64,000 nt of DNA from Hymenobacter cellulosivorans (GCF_022919135.1 NZ_CP095049.1:2980501-3044500), one strand, 5' to 3'; positions 24,721 to 35,200 are shown, numbered from the stretch's first letter. The notes: generated by a model from the letters alone, not told the origin. Translations and numbers: made by a program.

Positions 24721-25431
24721 TCAGGAGCATTGCTGTTCGTCGAGCAAGAACTGAAAATCGTGTAGGCGGCGCTGCACTTGGGCGAGTAGCTCGGTTGGTA
24801 CCGGAATCTGGACGCCATGCCGAGTGAAAAGATAGCGTACCAAAGCCGTTAATTCGCGCAATTCCTCCTGAAGTTGGACCCGTAACTTTTCCCACTGCTC
24901 AGACCCGCCCGAAGAGTGGTATAAGCAGTTATGGCGTACGGCAATGGCTTGGCTGATTAAAGCCGCGAGCTGGTCGAGTACCTGTTGCTCGGGTGCACTA
25001 AAGGTGCGGGGCTGCCGGTCAATGATACACAAGGTGCCCAGAGGGGACTTATCGGGTAGGCGCAACAGGGAGCCGGCGTAGAAGCGGAGTTCATTCTGCT
25101 GGGCCGCAAGGGCGGCCTCAGCAGTAATGGTGGCAGTAGTTTCAAGTAGCAGGTCGTGGTAAACCACGGCACGGGACTGTTGAATGGCCGTGGAGCACAG
25201 GGCCTCGGCCCGGGGCTGCCGGTCGTTGCCGGGCATACCGTGGTTGGCCGGGTACAGCACCTCATCTTCCTCGACTATAGCGATGAGGGAGATAGGCAGG
25301 CTGAAAACCTGCGCCGTGAGCGCAACAAATTCATCGAAAATCGGCTCGATAAGGGTTGGCAGCACGTCGTAGGAGCGCAGGCTGCGCAGCCGCTCAGATT
25401 CGTTATCGGGGAATAAAGGAGCAGAAGACAT
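24721..25431 (-). CDS. GAF domain-containing protein
   Basis: A 236-residue cytoplasmic protein. The N-terminal region is typical of stand-alone GAF sensors (NESERLRSLRSYDVLPTLIE), continuing with FDEFVALTAQVFSLPISLIA, ALCSTAIQQSRAVVYHDLL and the strand signature FYAGSLLRLPDKSPLGTLCI to about residue 165. The C-terminal ~65 residues form a helical extension (LRVQLQEELRELTALVRYLF) with no kinase or output domain. Small GAF proteins of this layout often modulate light, redox or cyclic-nucleotide signalling; ligand unknown. No chromophore Cys can be assigned confidently. Converges on the LLM gene. Confidence 0.85.
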   Translation of the reverse strand: MSSAPLFPDNESERLRSLRSYDVLPTLIEPIFDEFVALTAQVFSLPISLIAIVEEDEVLYPANHGMPGNDRQPRAEALCSTAIQQSRAVVYHDLLLETTATITAEAALAAQQNELRFYAGSLLRLPDKSPLGTLCIIDRQPRTFSAPEQQVLDQLAALISQAIAVRHNCLYHSSGGSEQWEKLRVQLQEELRELTALVRYLFTRHGVQIPVPTELLAQVQRRLHDFQFLLDEQQCS

Positions 25432-26290
25432 AATAGTAAGTAGCTAGCTTGCTTTGAAGCTATAAACGTAAAGTAAGGATTTACGGGCTGTTCTCCTCTT
25501 GAACCACACCATGCTCACTTATGGTGTGGGCAATGAAACCACCCGTGAAGTCTCACGAGCGCCCTACAGGCAAGCATGAAACTGACACGGTTATTCTACT
25601 ACCGGTGTCCGGATCTAGTTAGCCAGCACAGTAGTGCAACCCCGTATAGCGCTGAGTAAGTTTGCCCCGCGGTAAAAAGGGCTACCCGTATCGTAGGCCA
25701 GCGCCTAGACGCTCTATTCGTCGCCTGCTAACTTACGTTCGCTTCAGCTGCAAAGCTAAGATCCTAATAATCTGCCATACTCATGCTTATACTACAGCTT
25801 GGTAAGCGACAGATTCTTGAGCTTTCCAGGCAAAGAAAATCTACTTCTAACCTCACGATTTTCTGCCCTATTTAGGCAGAATCCGCTGGGGCTCATAGTG
25901 GCCCTTCTGTATAGGAGTATCGTAGCCGCCGTAGACTCGGCATCTGGGTTTTCGATGCCCTCGCCGTGTCGTTCCTTGGTTCATAGTACGCTCGACGCGT
26001 GGGGAGTTATCGGCGTGCGTTAGAAAGGCAGGGGGCACGATGAGTGCCGCGTCGGTGGTGCGGTACTTGGTGCGCCCGGGCGGACGGTGGCGGTTGTCCG
26101 TTAGGTCGTTGTCAGTTGCGGCGCTGTGTAGCGAAGGCGTAGGCAGGAAGTAAATGAAAAAGCGGGCAGCCAGATAGCCACCCGCTTCCTTACGGCGAGA
26201 ACCAGAAAACGGCCCTACGGAAGAAACCGGTCTGGGCGCATTTCGGAAGTAAGGCTGATTAGCCTGCTAGGCGCTACTTGCCCTTTTGCT
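25432..26290. other. Long non-coding interval
   Basis: 859 bp without a supported gene. Short frames exist (for example a 74-codon + frame at 25799 from TTG) but have no recognisable content. Features seen: a perfect 9-bp hairpin CCACACCAT...ATGGTGTGG with 8-nt loop at 25504-25529, not followed by T; a repeat-like GTTGTCCGTTAGGTCGTTGT at 26094-26113, resembling the repeat inside ddl; and a weak AAGCGGG/CCCGCTT hairpin at about 26159-26192 that could end the gene at 26291. It may be remnant DNA. Confidence 0.5.
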
Positions 26291-27337
26291 TTACCTGTTT
26301 TCGTTAAGCTCCTGCATAATTTCGGCGAACAGTCGTGCAGACTTTAGCCGGTCATCCAGCGCGTACATGCTGGAAGCAGTGATGAGCTCATCGGCCTGCG
26401 TTTCGACCAGAAAGGCTTGTAGCTGCTGCTTGACGGTTTGCTTGCTGCCGACAAAGGAATACTTGAGCATCTGGTAGACGGAGGGATGCTGCCACATTTC
26501 TTGTAGTTCCTCGGTCATGTCCGTGGGCGGCTGCATGGGTTCTTTCGTTCTTCCAGTCAACATGCCCACAAACATCCGGATGACACTCGTGAACTGTCGT
26601 TGGGCTTCTTCGTCGGTATCGGCCACGTAGGCGTTGATGGCCACGATGGTATACGGTTGGCTTAGCGCCGCCGAAGGCCTAAACTCGTCGCGGTAAATTT
26701 GCAGCGCCTGGTGTAAGTGTGTGGAGGCAAAGTGGCTGGCAAACGCGTAAGGCAGGCCCATCTTGGCCGCCAAGTGGGCACTATCGGTGCTGGAACCCAA
26801 GATATACAGGGGGACGTTGGTGCCCTCGGCTATAGGAGCCCGCACGGCGGCCTGCTTGTTGGCAGGAGAGAAGTACGCCTGAATTTTGCTGATTTCCAGC
26901 GGAAAGGCCTGGGCCGCCTGCATGAAATCCGACCGGATGGCCTTCGCGGTCGGCGAGTCGGTACCGGCCGCCCGGCCCACCCCCAAATCAATGCGGCCGG
27001 GATAGAGCTGCGCCAAGGTGCCAAATTGCTCGGCCACAATCAGGGGCGAGTGGTTGGGCAACATGATGCCGCCGGAGCCCACCCGGATGGTCGTCGTATT
27101 TTCAGCCACGTACCCGATGAGCAGGGGAGGCGCGTTGCTGCCAATATTATCGGAGTTATGATGTTCGGCCAGCCAGTAGCGGGTGTAGTGGGCTGCTTCA
27201 GCGGCCTTGGCCAGCGCCAACGAATTGTTCAGGGTCTGCTTCACCGTATCGCCTTGCGACACGATAGCTAGGTCTAAAATGGAATAAGCAACCGGTGGCT
27301 TTTCCGGGCGGTTAGACTCGTTCACAGGAGTAGGCAT
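26291..27337 (-). CDS. LLM class flavin-dependent oxidoreductase
   Basis: A 348-residue bacterial luciferase-like enzyme from the ATG at 27337 (MPTPVNESNRPEKPPVAYSI). The signature segment LAEHHNSDNIGSNAPPLLIG, with the H-H pair, is followed by TTTIRVGSGGIMLPNHSPLI, VAEQFGTLAQLYPGRIDLGV and GTNVPLYILGSSTDSAHLAA, as in the MsnO8/YhbW-like subgroup. FMN-dependent oxidation of an unknown small molecule. It is the last gene of the same-strand run starting at 37104, 76 bp below the NtaA/DmoA-type monooxygenase gene. The frame remains open upstream into that gene, but the upstream codons are its shadow. Confidence 0.88.
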   Translation of the reverse strand: MPTPVNESNRPEKPPVAYSILDLAIVSQGDTVKQTLNNSLALAKAAEAAHYTRYWLAEHHNSDNIGSNAPPLLIGYVAENTTTIRVGSGGIMLPNHSPLIVAEQFGTLAQLYPGRIDLGVGRAAGTDSPTAKAIRSDFMQAAQAFPLEISKIQAYFSPANKQAAVRAPIAEGTNVPLYILGSSTDSAHLAAKMGLPYAFASHFASTHLHQALQIYRDEFRPSAALSQPYTIVAINAYVADTDEEAQRQFTSVIRMFVGMLTGRTKEPMQPPTDMTEELQEMWQHPSVYQMLKYSFVGSKQTVKQQLQAFLVETQADELITASSMYALDDRLKSARLFAEIMQELNENR

Positions 27338-27413
27338 TGCTTTTTTAAGATAATTGGCCGGGGGTAGCAGCAGGCCAGATGCTTGACTAGCAGGAAGAGA
27401 AGGCAGGCGTGGT

Positions 27414-28538
27414 TTAAATGGTTCGGAACGCTGGTTTTGGTAAGTCCAGATTGCCCCGCAGGGTTTCGGCCGCGTACTCCGTATGGAAGAGGCCACGCTC
27501 CTGCAGGATGGGCACCACCAGCTCGATAAAGTCTTGTAGCCCGTGGGAATGGTCTTGCCGAACCATGAACAGGTCAATAGCCCCGGCCTCGTACCACCGC
27601 TGTATTTCCGTGGCGACGCGCTCGGCCGAGCCCATAAACAAGGGAACGGGGGTGTGCGAATAGGGCCCCAGCGCACGGATTTCCTGGTACTTGGCGTAGG
27701 CCTCGGCATCGGTGCGGCCCACGATGGGGTTTTGCGACACCGACCGCACGAAGTCTTCTGGCAGCCGGCCTTTTTCAAGCAGCTTCGCGGTAAGTGCAGT
27801 GGCGAGCAATAATGTTTCCTCGAAGGTGCTGCCCGCCATGAAGACGCCGTCGGTGTAGGAGGTGGCCAGGTCCACGAAAGTGGGGGAGCTGCCGGCCATG
27901 TACAGGACGGGCCGGCCCTGCACCGAGCGGCTCAGGTTCAGCGGCCCGTCCACCGAGAAGTACTGGCCCCGGTAGTTGATGGGGTGCATCTTGCGCGGAT
28001 TCAGAAAGACGCCGCTTTCCTTATCGCGGGGAAAGGCGTCGTCCTCGTACGTGTCCCACAAACCCAGCAGAATCTCCAGAAACTCCTGGTGCATGGGGTA
28101 CTGGTCGGCTTTGCCCATGTGGCCGCGGCTGAAGTTCACCATACCGCCTGGGTTAGAGGTAATGGCGTTCAGCGAGGCCCGGCCCCGGCTGATTTTGTCC
28201 AGCGACAGCACCTGCCGGGCCAGGTTGTAGGGGTCGGTGTAGGAGGTCGAGGCCGTTAGCGAGAGGCCAATGCGCTCCGTCTTCATGGCCAAGGCCGACA
28301 TGAGCGTCCCGCCTTCGAACATGCTCAGGTAGTAGGGAATGTTGCCGGGCCCGACGTGGCTCACGTCGTACAAAAACAGGGTCTCAAATTTGGCCTGCTC
28401 CGCCAGCTGCGCCTGTTGAATGAAGAAATCGATGTTTTCGCCGGCGTCGGCGGGCATGGCGGGGTGGCGCCAGGAGGAAAAATTCCACCCCGGCCCATCA
28501 ATGACCGCGGCCAGCTTTAACGTTTTTCTGTTGTTCAT
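27414..28538 (-). CDS. NtaA/DmoA-family FMN-dependent monooxygenase
   Basis: A 374-residue flavin monooxygenase of the NtaA/SnaA/DmoA class. It starts MNNRKTLKLAAVIDGPGWNF and shows the usual W-R-x-P opening (SSWRHPAMPA), the SALAMKTERIGLSLTASTSY segment, RGRASLNAITSNPG and LYMAGSSPTFVDLATSYTDG. Members oxidise chelators, sulfides or sulfones with reduced FMN from a partner reductase. It is shorter than the usual ~430-450 residues, mainly at the C-terminus, but the barrel looks complete. It lies among an NmrA protein, another LLM protein and an RND pump, which suggests xenobiotic handling. Confidence 0.88.
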   Translation of the reverse strand: MNNRKTLKLAAVIDGPGWNFSSWRHPAMPADAGENIDFFIQQAQLAEQAKFETLFLYDVSHVGPGNIPYYLSMFEGGTLMSALAMKTERIGLSLTASTSYTDPYNLARQVLSLDKISRGRASLNAITSNPGGMVNFSRGHMGKADQYPMHQEFLEILLGLWDTYEDDAFPRDKESGVFLNPRKMHPINYRGQYFSVDGPLNLSRSVQGRPVLYMAGSSPTFVDLATSYTDGVFMAGSTFEETLLLATALTAKLLEKGRLPEDFVRSVSQNPIVGRTDAEAYAKYQEIRALGPYSHTPVPLFMGSAERVATEIQRWYEAGAIDLFMVRQDHSHGLQDFIELVVPILQERGLFHTEYAAETLRGNLDLPKPAFRTI

Positions 28539-28628
28539 TACTTGGAGTATGAATGCGTGCTTTTGCCCCGGCAGAACCTTCTCGGCGGGCGTAGACCTGG
28601 CCGATGATATCCAGCCCCGGCATGTCCT

Positions 28629-29534
28629 TTATATCGACCCAGCTGACGCCACAATGCCCGCTTTGTGCTCCTCCAGAAATTCCCGCAGGGTCTTGGCCGG
28701 TCTGCCGAGCACGTAGGGAATATCGTTTTGCACCATCGACATATAGGACATTCGGCCGTCGAGCATCTGTGTCACAAAATCAATGTTGGCCTTGGCGTAC
28801 CAGCTTTCCGCTCCATTCGCCAGCAAGGTTTCAATCAGCTCTTTAAAGCCTTGCAGTCCTTTGTTTTCGTGCTTGATTTCCAGGCCGGTCACCTCGCTCA
28901 ACAGCGCTGCAATTTCTTGGCCGTTGAAGGTTTCGACGCTCAGCCAGTAGTGCTGCCCACCGTGGCGCTCTGGCCCGTCGACGAGGGCTTTGGCGGCCAC
29001 CGCCGCAATGTCACTGGAGGCAATGTAGCCGACTCTTCGGTCGTCCCAGTAGCTGGTGTAGGTTAGGTTCTTCGGGATATACAGCCCCGTGAACACCTCC
29101 ATAAACATATTCGGGTGGAGGTGGGTCCAGGCAATGCCGCTGGCCTCGATGTACTTTTCAATCAGCTGGTGCCAGGCAAAGTGGGCATCGGTGGTATCCC
29201 ACTCCGCGAATACGCCTACGTGCACGATATGGCGGACGCCGGCCTTCTTGGCCGCGTCCACCAGGGTTTTGCTTTGCGTGAGCATGGCCACCGTGTAGCC
29301 GGTTAGCAGAAACACCCGGTCCACCCCGGCCAGCGCCAGCGCAAAGGTTCTGGGGTCATCCAGGTCCAGGTAGCGGCAGTCTTTGCCTTCGCGGCGAAGC
29401 TGTTCTACCGTCTCTTGGTTGCGCGAGGTGATGCGTACGTTGACGGCTTGACCTTCCAGATCTTTGATGACTTGACGGCCGATGGTGCCGCTGGCGCCCA
29501 ACACCAGAACGGTCGGGTTTTGGTTGTTTTCCAT
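28629..29534 (-). CDS. NmrA/atypical SDR NAD(P)-binding protein
   Basis: A 301-residue protein with an N-terminal Rossmann fold (TVLVLGASGTIGRQVIKDLE, the G-x-x-G-x-x-G motif), followed by DRVFLLTGYTVAMLTQSKTL, AAKKAGVRHIVHVGVFAEWD and a C-terminal NmrA-like substrate domain. The classical Y-x-x-x-K catalytic pair is not evident, so it may be a redox-sensing or quinone-reductase-like member (compare QorB) and not an active dehydrogenase. Cytoplasmic. It sits 91 bp upstream of the NtaA/DmoA-type gene and 51 bp downstream of the frameshifted reductase in one same-strand run. Confidence 0.85.
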   Translation of the reverse strand: MENNQNPTVLVLGASGTIGRQVIKDLEGQAVNVRITSRNQETVEQLRREGKDCRYLDLDDPRTFALALAGVDRVFLLTGYTVAMLTQSKTLVDAAKKAGVRHIVHVGVFAEWDTTDAHFAWHQLIEKYIEASGIAWTHLHPNMFMEVFTGLYIPKNLTYTSYWDDRRVGYIASSDIAAVAAKALVDGPERHGGQHYWLSVETFNGQEIAALLSEVTGLEIKHENKGLQGFKELIETLLANGAESWYAKANIDFVTQMLDGRMSYMSMVQNDIPYVLGRPAKTLREFLEEHKAGIVASAGSI

Positions 29535-29585
29535 GCGTGTGTGCCTTGAATAGAAGTGGATTCGGTTGGTAGGATCGTGCGTCGG

Positions 29586-30331
29586 CTATGCTTTACCTAG
29601 CTGCCGGGCGCGGTTGCCGGCTACCACTTCTTCGCGGGTGGGCCACACGTCGCGTTGCAGCAGCTCCGAGATTATCTGGTCGCGTATCTGCGGGGCTTTG
29701 CCGGGCACGGCGTTGGCCAGGGCCTGAATCAGCTCCGGGGCCGTGAGTTCGGTGCAGTAGGCCGGGGTGCCGGGCTGCTGCCGCCACGAGTCGGCCAGGC
29801 TGCCCCCGTCCACCACGTCGAAGCCAAGGTCGTTGCAGAGGTCGGCTAGGATTTGCTTGGCGCGCTCGTCGTCGCCAGCGATGGAAAGGGCAATGCGGCC
29901 GGGCATGCCGGGCGCGGTGCCGCCGCTGGCAATTGTCTCGGCCAGCAGGTTGTTAAAGGCTTTCAGGATGGGGCGACCCAGCTGCTCGGCCGCCAGCACG
30001 CTCTCGGGCTGGCCTTGCTCTAGCGCCTCGATTTTCTCGTCCCGGAAGGGATAGTAGTTGCCCGTATCCACCACGATTACCTCGGGGGCAACGACCGGAA
30101 CAGGTCCTTGGGAAACTCGGCAAGCACCCTGAAAGGCACGGCGATAAACACGAGGGCCACGTCCTGCACCACCTCTTGCAGGGTGGCGGGGCTAGCTCCC
30201 AGTTCCTGGGCTTTGCGGGCTAACTCGGCCGGCTGGCGGGTGTTGGTCACTTTCACTTGGTGGCCGAGGGCAGCCAGGTTTTTGGCCAGGGAGCCGCCGA
30301 CGGGGCCGGTGCCAATGATTCCGATGTTCAT
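29586..30331 (-). pseudogene. NADPH-dependent F420 reductase-like protein, frameshifted
   Basis: Two frames form one ~248-residue F420-type oxidoreductase. The first starts at 30331 (MNIGIIGTGPVGGSLAKNLA, G-x-G-x-x-G) and runs through VALVFIAVPFRVLAEFPKDL to FRSLPP, then hits a stop at 30077. The second carries on as EVIVVDTGNYYPFRDEKIEA through KAFNNLLAETIASGG to the stop at 29586. One extra C in the CCCCC run near 30085-30090 would join them as LPPEVIVVDTG. The DTGNYYP and KAFN segments are signatures of the family. Like the DUF2490 gene, it is broken by loss of one C, so error and decay are both possible. Confidence 0.8.
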
Positions 30332-30428
30332 GGGATAGGAGTTGAGTGGTTTCGCGTTTCCACGACGATGCCTTGCTTCTGCTCGTCCTGGAAAAGGCAT
30401 TGTTCAGCAGTGGCTTGCTATAGGAGAG

Positions 30429-30704
30429 CTAGGGCATCTTCAGCAGCTGCAGAAAGCTTTCCAGCTCCAGCAGCTTTTCCGTGTTGATCGTCAAGCACAT
30501 GTTGCGGCCCTCCTTGCACGAATGGACCAGCCCCGAATCTACCAGCGCCTTCACGTGCTGCGACATGGAGGGCTGGCTGATGGGCACAAACTCATACAGA
30601 TTAGCGCATCCCAGCCGCTGCGCCCGCGCAATTTCCTGCAGCATGCGCAGGCGAGTGGGGTCGCTCAGCGACTTGGCTAGCTTGACGAGGGACTTGGTAT
30701 CCAT
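30429..30704 (-). CDS. ArsR-family regulator (copy 2)
   Basis: A 91-residue winged-helix repressor starting MDTKSLVKLAKSLSDPTRLR. The recognition region ISQPSMSQHVKALVDSGLV is followed by the wing (KEGRNMCLTI) and a C-terminal dimerisation helix. The first 20 residues are identical, or nearly so, to the regulator at 36817-37104, and most of the rest aligns. Conserved Cys at about 33 and 70, plus an extra Cys (HSCKEG), could be redox- or electrophile-sensing sites, but the classical metal-site motif is absent. It lies inside the same-strand run between the efflux pump and the oxidoreductases, so it may adjust the downstream half. Confidence 0.9.
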   Translation of the reverse strand: MDTKSLVKLAKSLSDPTRLRMLQEIARAQRLGCANLYEFVPISQPSMSQHVKALVDSGLVHSCKEGRNMCLTINTEKLLELESFLQLLKMP

Positions 30705-30796
30705 AGCAGTGGGATGGGGTAGGAGGATTTTGCTTAGCCTTCGCGGGCCGAAGTAGCGTGCGTTAATACAGCGGGTAGCGGCAGGTATGCAGGCGG

Positions 30797-32224
30797 CTAC
30801 TGCCAGCCGCCGCCCACGGCCCGGTACAGCTCCACGTTGGCTTCGAGCTGGGTGCGCTTGAGCGAGGCCAGCTCCAGCTCGCTTTGCAGCGCGTTGCTTT
30901 GGGCCGTAATGACTTCGAGGTAGCTGGCCAGGCCGCTGCCGAACAGCAGGTTAGCGTTCTTGGTGGCCTCGCGCAGCGTGCGCACCCGCTCGGTGGCCAG
31001 GGCCTGCTGGGTCTGGGTGCGCTCCACCTGCCCGAGTGCATCGGATACCTCGCCCACCGCCACTAGCACCTGCTGCCGAAACTGGATGACGGTACGTTCC
31101 CGGTCAATCTGGGCCTGCTGGTACTGGGCGCGCAGCGCCCCGCGCTGAAACAGCGGCTGCGTCAGCCCGCCGACGACCGTGCCAAACAGGGAGGCCGGCA
31201 CGCTAAACCAGTTGCTGAGCTGGAAGGCGTTGAGGCCGCCCTGCGCCGTGATGGTCAGCGCGGGGTAAAGCTGGGCCTTGGTGTAGCCCGCCATGGCGTT
31301 GGCCCGGTCCAGGGCCAGCTCGGCGCTGCGCACGTCGGGCCGCCGGGCCAGCAGCGCCGCCGGCACCCCGGCCGCCGCCACCACCGGCACTTGCAGCCGC
31401 AGCAGGTTGCCGCTGCGGCTGATGCCGCCCGGCAGGCGCCCGGCCAGGATGCTCAGGGCGTCTTCCTGCACGGTAATAGCCTGCTCCAGCTGCGGCACCA
31501 GGCCGGCCGCCGTCAGGCGCTGCACCTCGACCTGCTGCACGGCCAGCGCCGTCACCTGCCCGGCCGCGAACTGCAGCCGCGTGAAGCGCAGGGTACTGTC
31601 GGTGAGGGCCACGTTGCGCCGGGCCACTGCCAACTGCGTGTCGAGCATCAGCAGGTTGTAGTAGCCCTGAGCCACCTGCGCCACCACCTGGGTTTGCACG
31701 GCCTTGCGCGCTTCCTGGCTTTGCAGGTAGGCGGCCAGGGCCTCCTGCTTGCGGCTGCGGATTTTGCCCCAGATGTCGGCTTCCCAGCTCAGGGCCGCCG
31801 CCACGTTGTAGTCCTCAATGTGCTTGGTGCCCAGAAACTGGGTGAGGGAAATACCGTTGAGGCTGTTGCCCGAAGGCCGGTTGGTGGTCACGCCCGCCTG
31901 CAGCGTGGCGGCTGGCAGGTAGCCCAGGCGGGCCTGCCGGAGGGTCGTCTGCGCCGAGGCAATGTTCTGCAGGGCCAGCTGGAGGTCATTGTTGCGCACC
32001 GTGGCGCTGTCGAGCAGCTGCTGCAGGGCCGGCTCGGTGAAAAAACTGCGCCACGGCAGGCTGGCTACCGAAGCTGTATCGGCGGTGGGGGCGGTGCGGT
32101 AGGTAGCGGGCAGGGGCAGCGCGGGCAGGGGCAGGTCTTTCGACACTTGGCAGGCCGCCACCACCAGCAGGCTGGCCAGCAGCAGCGGGAGCCGAAGCCA
32201 GGGTTGGGTACGTCGGGTTGTCAT
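30797..32224 (-). CDS. Outer-membrane efflux protein (TolC/OprM-NodT family)
   Basis: A 475-residue outer-membrane lipoprotein channel. N-terminus MTTRRTQPWLRLPLLLASLL with lipobox VAAC (Cys25). Two OEP repeats follow, containing NNDLQLALQNIASAQTTLRQ, SWEADIWGKIRSRKQEALAA and the second-repeat counterparts GVPAALLARRPDVRSAELAL and QAQIDRERTVIQFRQQVL, with typical long coiled-coil segments. NodT-type lipid-anchored outer-membrane factors work with RND pumps. Its start is 5 bp after the RND gene stop, so they are one operon. Confidence 0.95.
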   Translation of the reverse strand: MTTRRTQPWLRLPLLLASLLVVAACQVSKDLPLPALPLPATYRTAPTADTASVASLPWRSFFTEPALQQLLDSATVRNNDLQLALQNIASAQTTLRQARLGYLPAATLQAGVTTNRPSGNSLNGISLTQFLGTKHIEDYNVAAALSWEADIWGKIRSRKQEALAAYLQSQEARKAVQTQVVAQVAQGYYNLLMLDTQLAVARRNVALTDSTLRFTRLQFAAGQVTALAVQQVEVQRLTAAGLVPQLEQAITVQEDALSILAGRLPGGISRSGNLLRLQVPVVAAAGVPAALLARRPDVRSAELALDRANAMAGYTKAQLYPALTITAQGGLNAFQLSNWFSVPASLFGTVVGGLTQPLFQRGALRAQYQQAQIDRERTVIQFRQQVLVAVGEVSDALGQVERTQTQQALATERVRTLREATKNANLLFGSGLASYLEVITAQSNALQSELELASLKRTQLEANVELYRAVGGGWQ

Positions 32225-32229
32225 GGAAA

Positions 32230-35200
32230 TTAGCGGGCCGTGGCGTGGGCCGGCATAGGCTCGTGGGAAGCCCGGGCCGCCCGGTCAGGCGTCCCACTGA
32301 GGCGTTCGTTCAAGCGTTGAAAAATCACAAATAGCAGGGGGATGAGGAACAAACCCAGCACCACGCCCGTGAGCATGCCGCCGGCGGCCGCGATGCTGAT
32401 AGAATGGTTGCCCAGAGCCGAAGGTCCCTGCGCCCGCATCATGGGCAGCATGCCGGCCACGAAGGCCAGCGAGGTCATCAGGATGGGGCGCAGGCGGGAG
32501 GCCGAGGCATTGAGCGCGGCGCGCACCAGCGGCTCGCCGCTGCGGCGGCGCTGCAGGGCAAACTCCACGATGAGGATGGCATTCTTGGCCAGCAGGCCGA
32601 TGAGCATAATCAGCGCCACCTGCACGTAGATGTTGTTGGTGATATCGGCCAGCCCAATGGCGGCAAACACCCCCACCATGCCCGCCGGCAGCGACAGCAG
32701 CACCGCGAAGGGCAGAATGTAGCTCTCATACTGCGCGGCCAGCAGGAAGTACACGAACACGATACACATCAGGAACACCACGGTGGACTGCCCGCCCGAC
32801 GAAATTTCCTCGCGCGTCAGGCCCGAAAACTCGTAGGTGTAGCCCGAAGGAAGGTGCCGCTCGGCCACGGCCTCCACCGCCTTGATGGCGTCGCCGGTGC
32901 TGTAGCCCGGCTTGGGCATGGCGTTGATGGTCAGGGAATTGAAGAGGTTAAAGCGCGAGGCCGTCTCGGGCCCGAACACCCGCTTGAGCCGCACCAGGGT
33001 GCGCAGGGGCACCATCTCGCCCCGGTCGTTTTTCACCGACACCCCGTTCAGGGCCGTCAGGTCGGCCCGGTCGGGCTGGTCGGCCTGCACAATCACGCGG
33101 TAGTACTTGCCGAAGCGGTTGAAGTCCGAGGCCTGGGCGCTGCCGAAATAGGCCTGCATGGTTTGCAGCACGCGCTGCACGCTCACGCCCAGCTGGGCGG
33201 CTTTCACCTCGTCGACCTCAGCTTCCAATTGCGGGTAGTCGGCCCGGAACGAGGTGAAGGCCATGCCGATGGCCGGCTGCTTCATCAGCTCGCCGATGAA
33301 CTCCCGACCCACCTGCCCGAGCTTGGGCAGCGGGCCGCCGTTCCGGTCCTGCAGCACCATTTCCAGCCCCTCCACGTTGCCGAAACCCGGCACGGTGGGC
33401 GTGGTAAAGACGAAGGTATCAGCCCCTTTGATGGTCGCCGCCTTTTCGCGCATCGTGGCCATGATGGCGTTGATATCCTGCACCGCCCCGCGCTCCGGGA
33501 TGGGCTTCAGAATGACAAATGCCGTGAGGGCCGAGGCGCTGTTCGAAGACGTGAGAATGTTGAAGCCCGAGAGCAGGTTGATGCTGGCCACGGCCGGCAT
33601 GGCTTGCAGCTGTTGCTCGATTTGCGCGGCAATCTGGTTGGTGCGGTCGAGCGACGCGCCCGCCGGCAGCGCCATGGAGATGCCGACAAAGCCCTGGTCT
33701 TCGGAGGGAATAAAGCCGGTGGGGGTACGCTTGGCCAGCCAGCCGGTGAGCACCACCACCAGCACCAGGCCGCTCAGGCCCACCCACTTGTGGCGCACCA
33801 GAAACTTGATGCTGCCTACGTAGCGGTCGGTAAGCCGCTCGAAGCTGCGGTTGAAGCCCGCAAAAAACCGGGTCTTGAACGTGCTGGGCACGGGGTGCTC
33901 CGCGTCGTGGTCGGGCGGCGCGTGCTTGAGAAAGAGGGCGGCCAGGGCGGGGCTCAGCGTCAGTGCGTTGACGGCCGAAATGATGATGGCAATGGCCATC
34001 GTGAAGGCAAACTGCCGGTAGAACACCCCCGTCGAGCCGTCCATAAAGCCCACCGGCAAGAACACGGCGGCCATGACCAGGGTAATGGAAATGATGGCCC
34101 CGGTAATCTCGCGCATGGCGTGGGCCGTAGCCTTCTTGACCGAGTGGGCGCCGGCTTCCAGCTTGCTGTGCACGGCCTCGACCACCACGATGGCGTCGTC
34201 GACCACGATGCCGATGGCCAGCACCAGGGCAAAGAGTGTGAGCAGGTTGATGCTAAAGCCCACCAGCTGCATAAAGAAGAACGTGCCCACAATGGCTACC
34301 GGCACGGCAATGGCCGGAATGAGCGTGGAGCGGAAGTCCTGCAGGAAGATGAACACCACGAGGAACACGAGCACAAACGCCTCGATCAGGGTGTGCTCAA
34401 CCTGCTCAATGGAGGCATCCAGCGCCGTTTTGGTGCTGTAGAGCGTCTGCTGCTTCACGCCTTTCGGCAGGTCCTTTTCCAGCTTCTGCATCGCCTTCGC
34501 CACGGCAATCTGCAGCTCGTTGGCGTTCGAGCCAGCGCTCTGGAAAATGCCGACGTTGATGCCCGGCTTGCCATCAATGCGCACGTCCCCGTTGTAGGTG
34601 GCTGCGCCGAACTCCACCCGGGCCACGTCCTTGAGACGCAGCATCGAGCCGTCGACGTTGGCCCGGAGCACCATATTTTCGTAGTCGGCGGGCTGGTTGC
34701 GCTTGCCCTTGTACTTGATGACGTACTCAAACGCTTCCTGGCTGCTTTCGCCCAGGCGGCCGGGGGCGGCTTCCAGGTTGTTGGCTTGGATGGCGGCCAT
34801 TACCTCGGCCGGCGTCAGGTTGTAGCTGGCCAGCTGGGCCGGCTTCAGCCAGACGCGCATGGCGTAGGCGCGGTTGCCCCCAAACAGGGCGGCCGACCCA
34901 ATACCCGGAATGCGTTTGAGCTCCGGCACCAGGTTGATCTGCGCGTAGTTCGTCAGAAAGGTCTGGTCGTACTGCTTAGGGTCCTCGGAGTAGAGGTTCA
35001 AGATGACCACCAGGCTGTTCTGCTGCTTGGCCACGGTCACGCCCTGCTGCACTACCTCGGCCGGCAGCTGGCTGGTGGCCTGCGCCACCCGGTTCTGCAC
35101 GTTCACGGCCGCCTGGTCGGGGTCAGTGCCCAGCTGGAAATTGACGCTGATAACCAGCGAACCGTCGTTGCTGGCCGTTGAGCTCATGTACATCATGTGC

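Noticed and set aside
25799..26023. 74-codon + frame in the long gap
   Set aside because: TTG start, no homology seen, composition like random sequence.
32404..35181. 925-codon open frame on the + strand opposite the RND pump gene
   Set aside because: Its composition (His/Gln/Gly/Arg-rich, no domains) is the expected antisense shadow of a GC-rich gene; the - strand pump is complete and well conserved.
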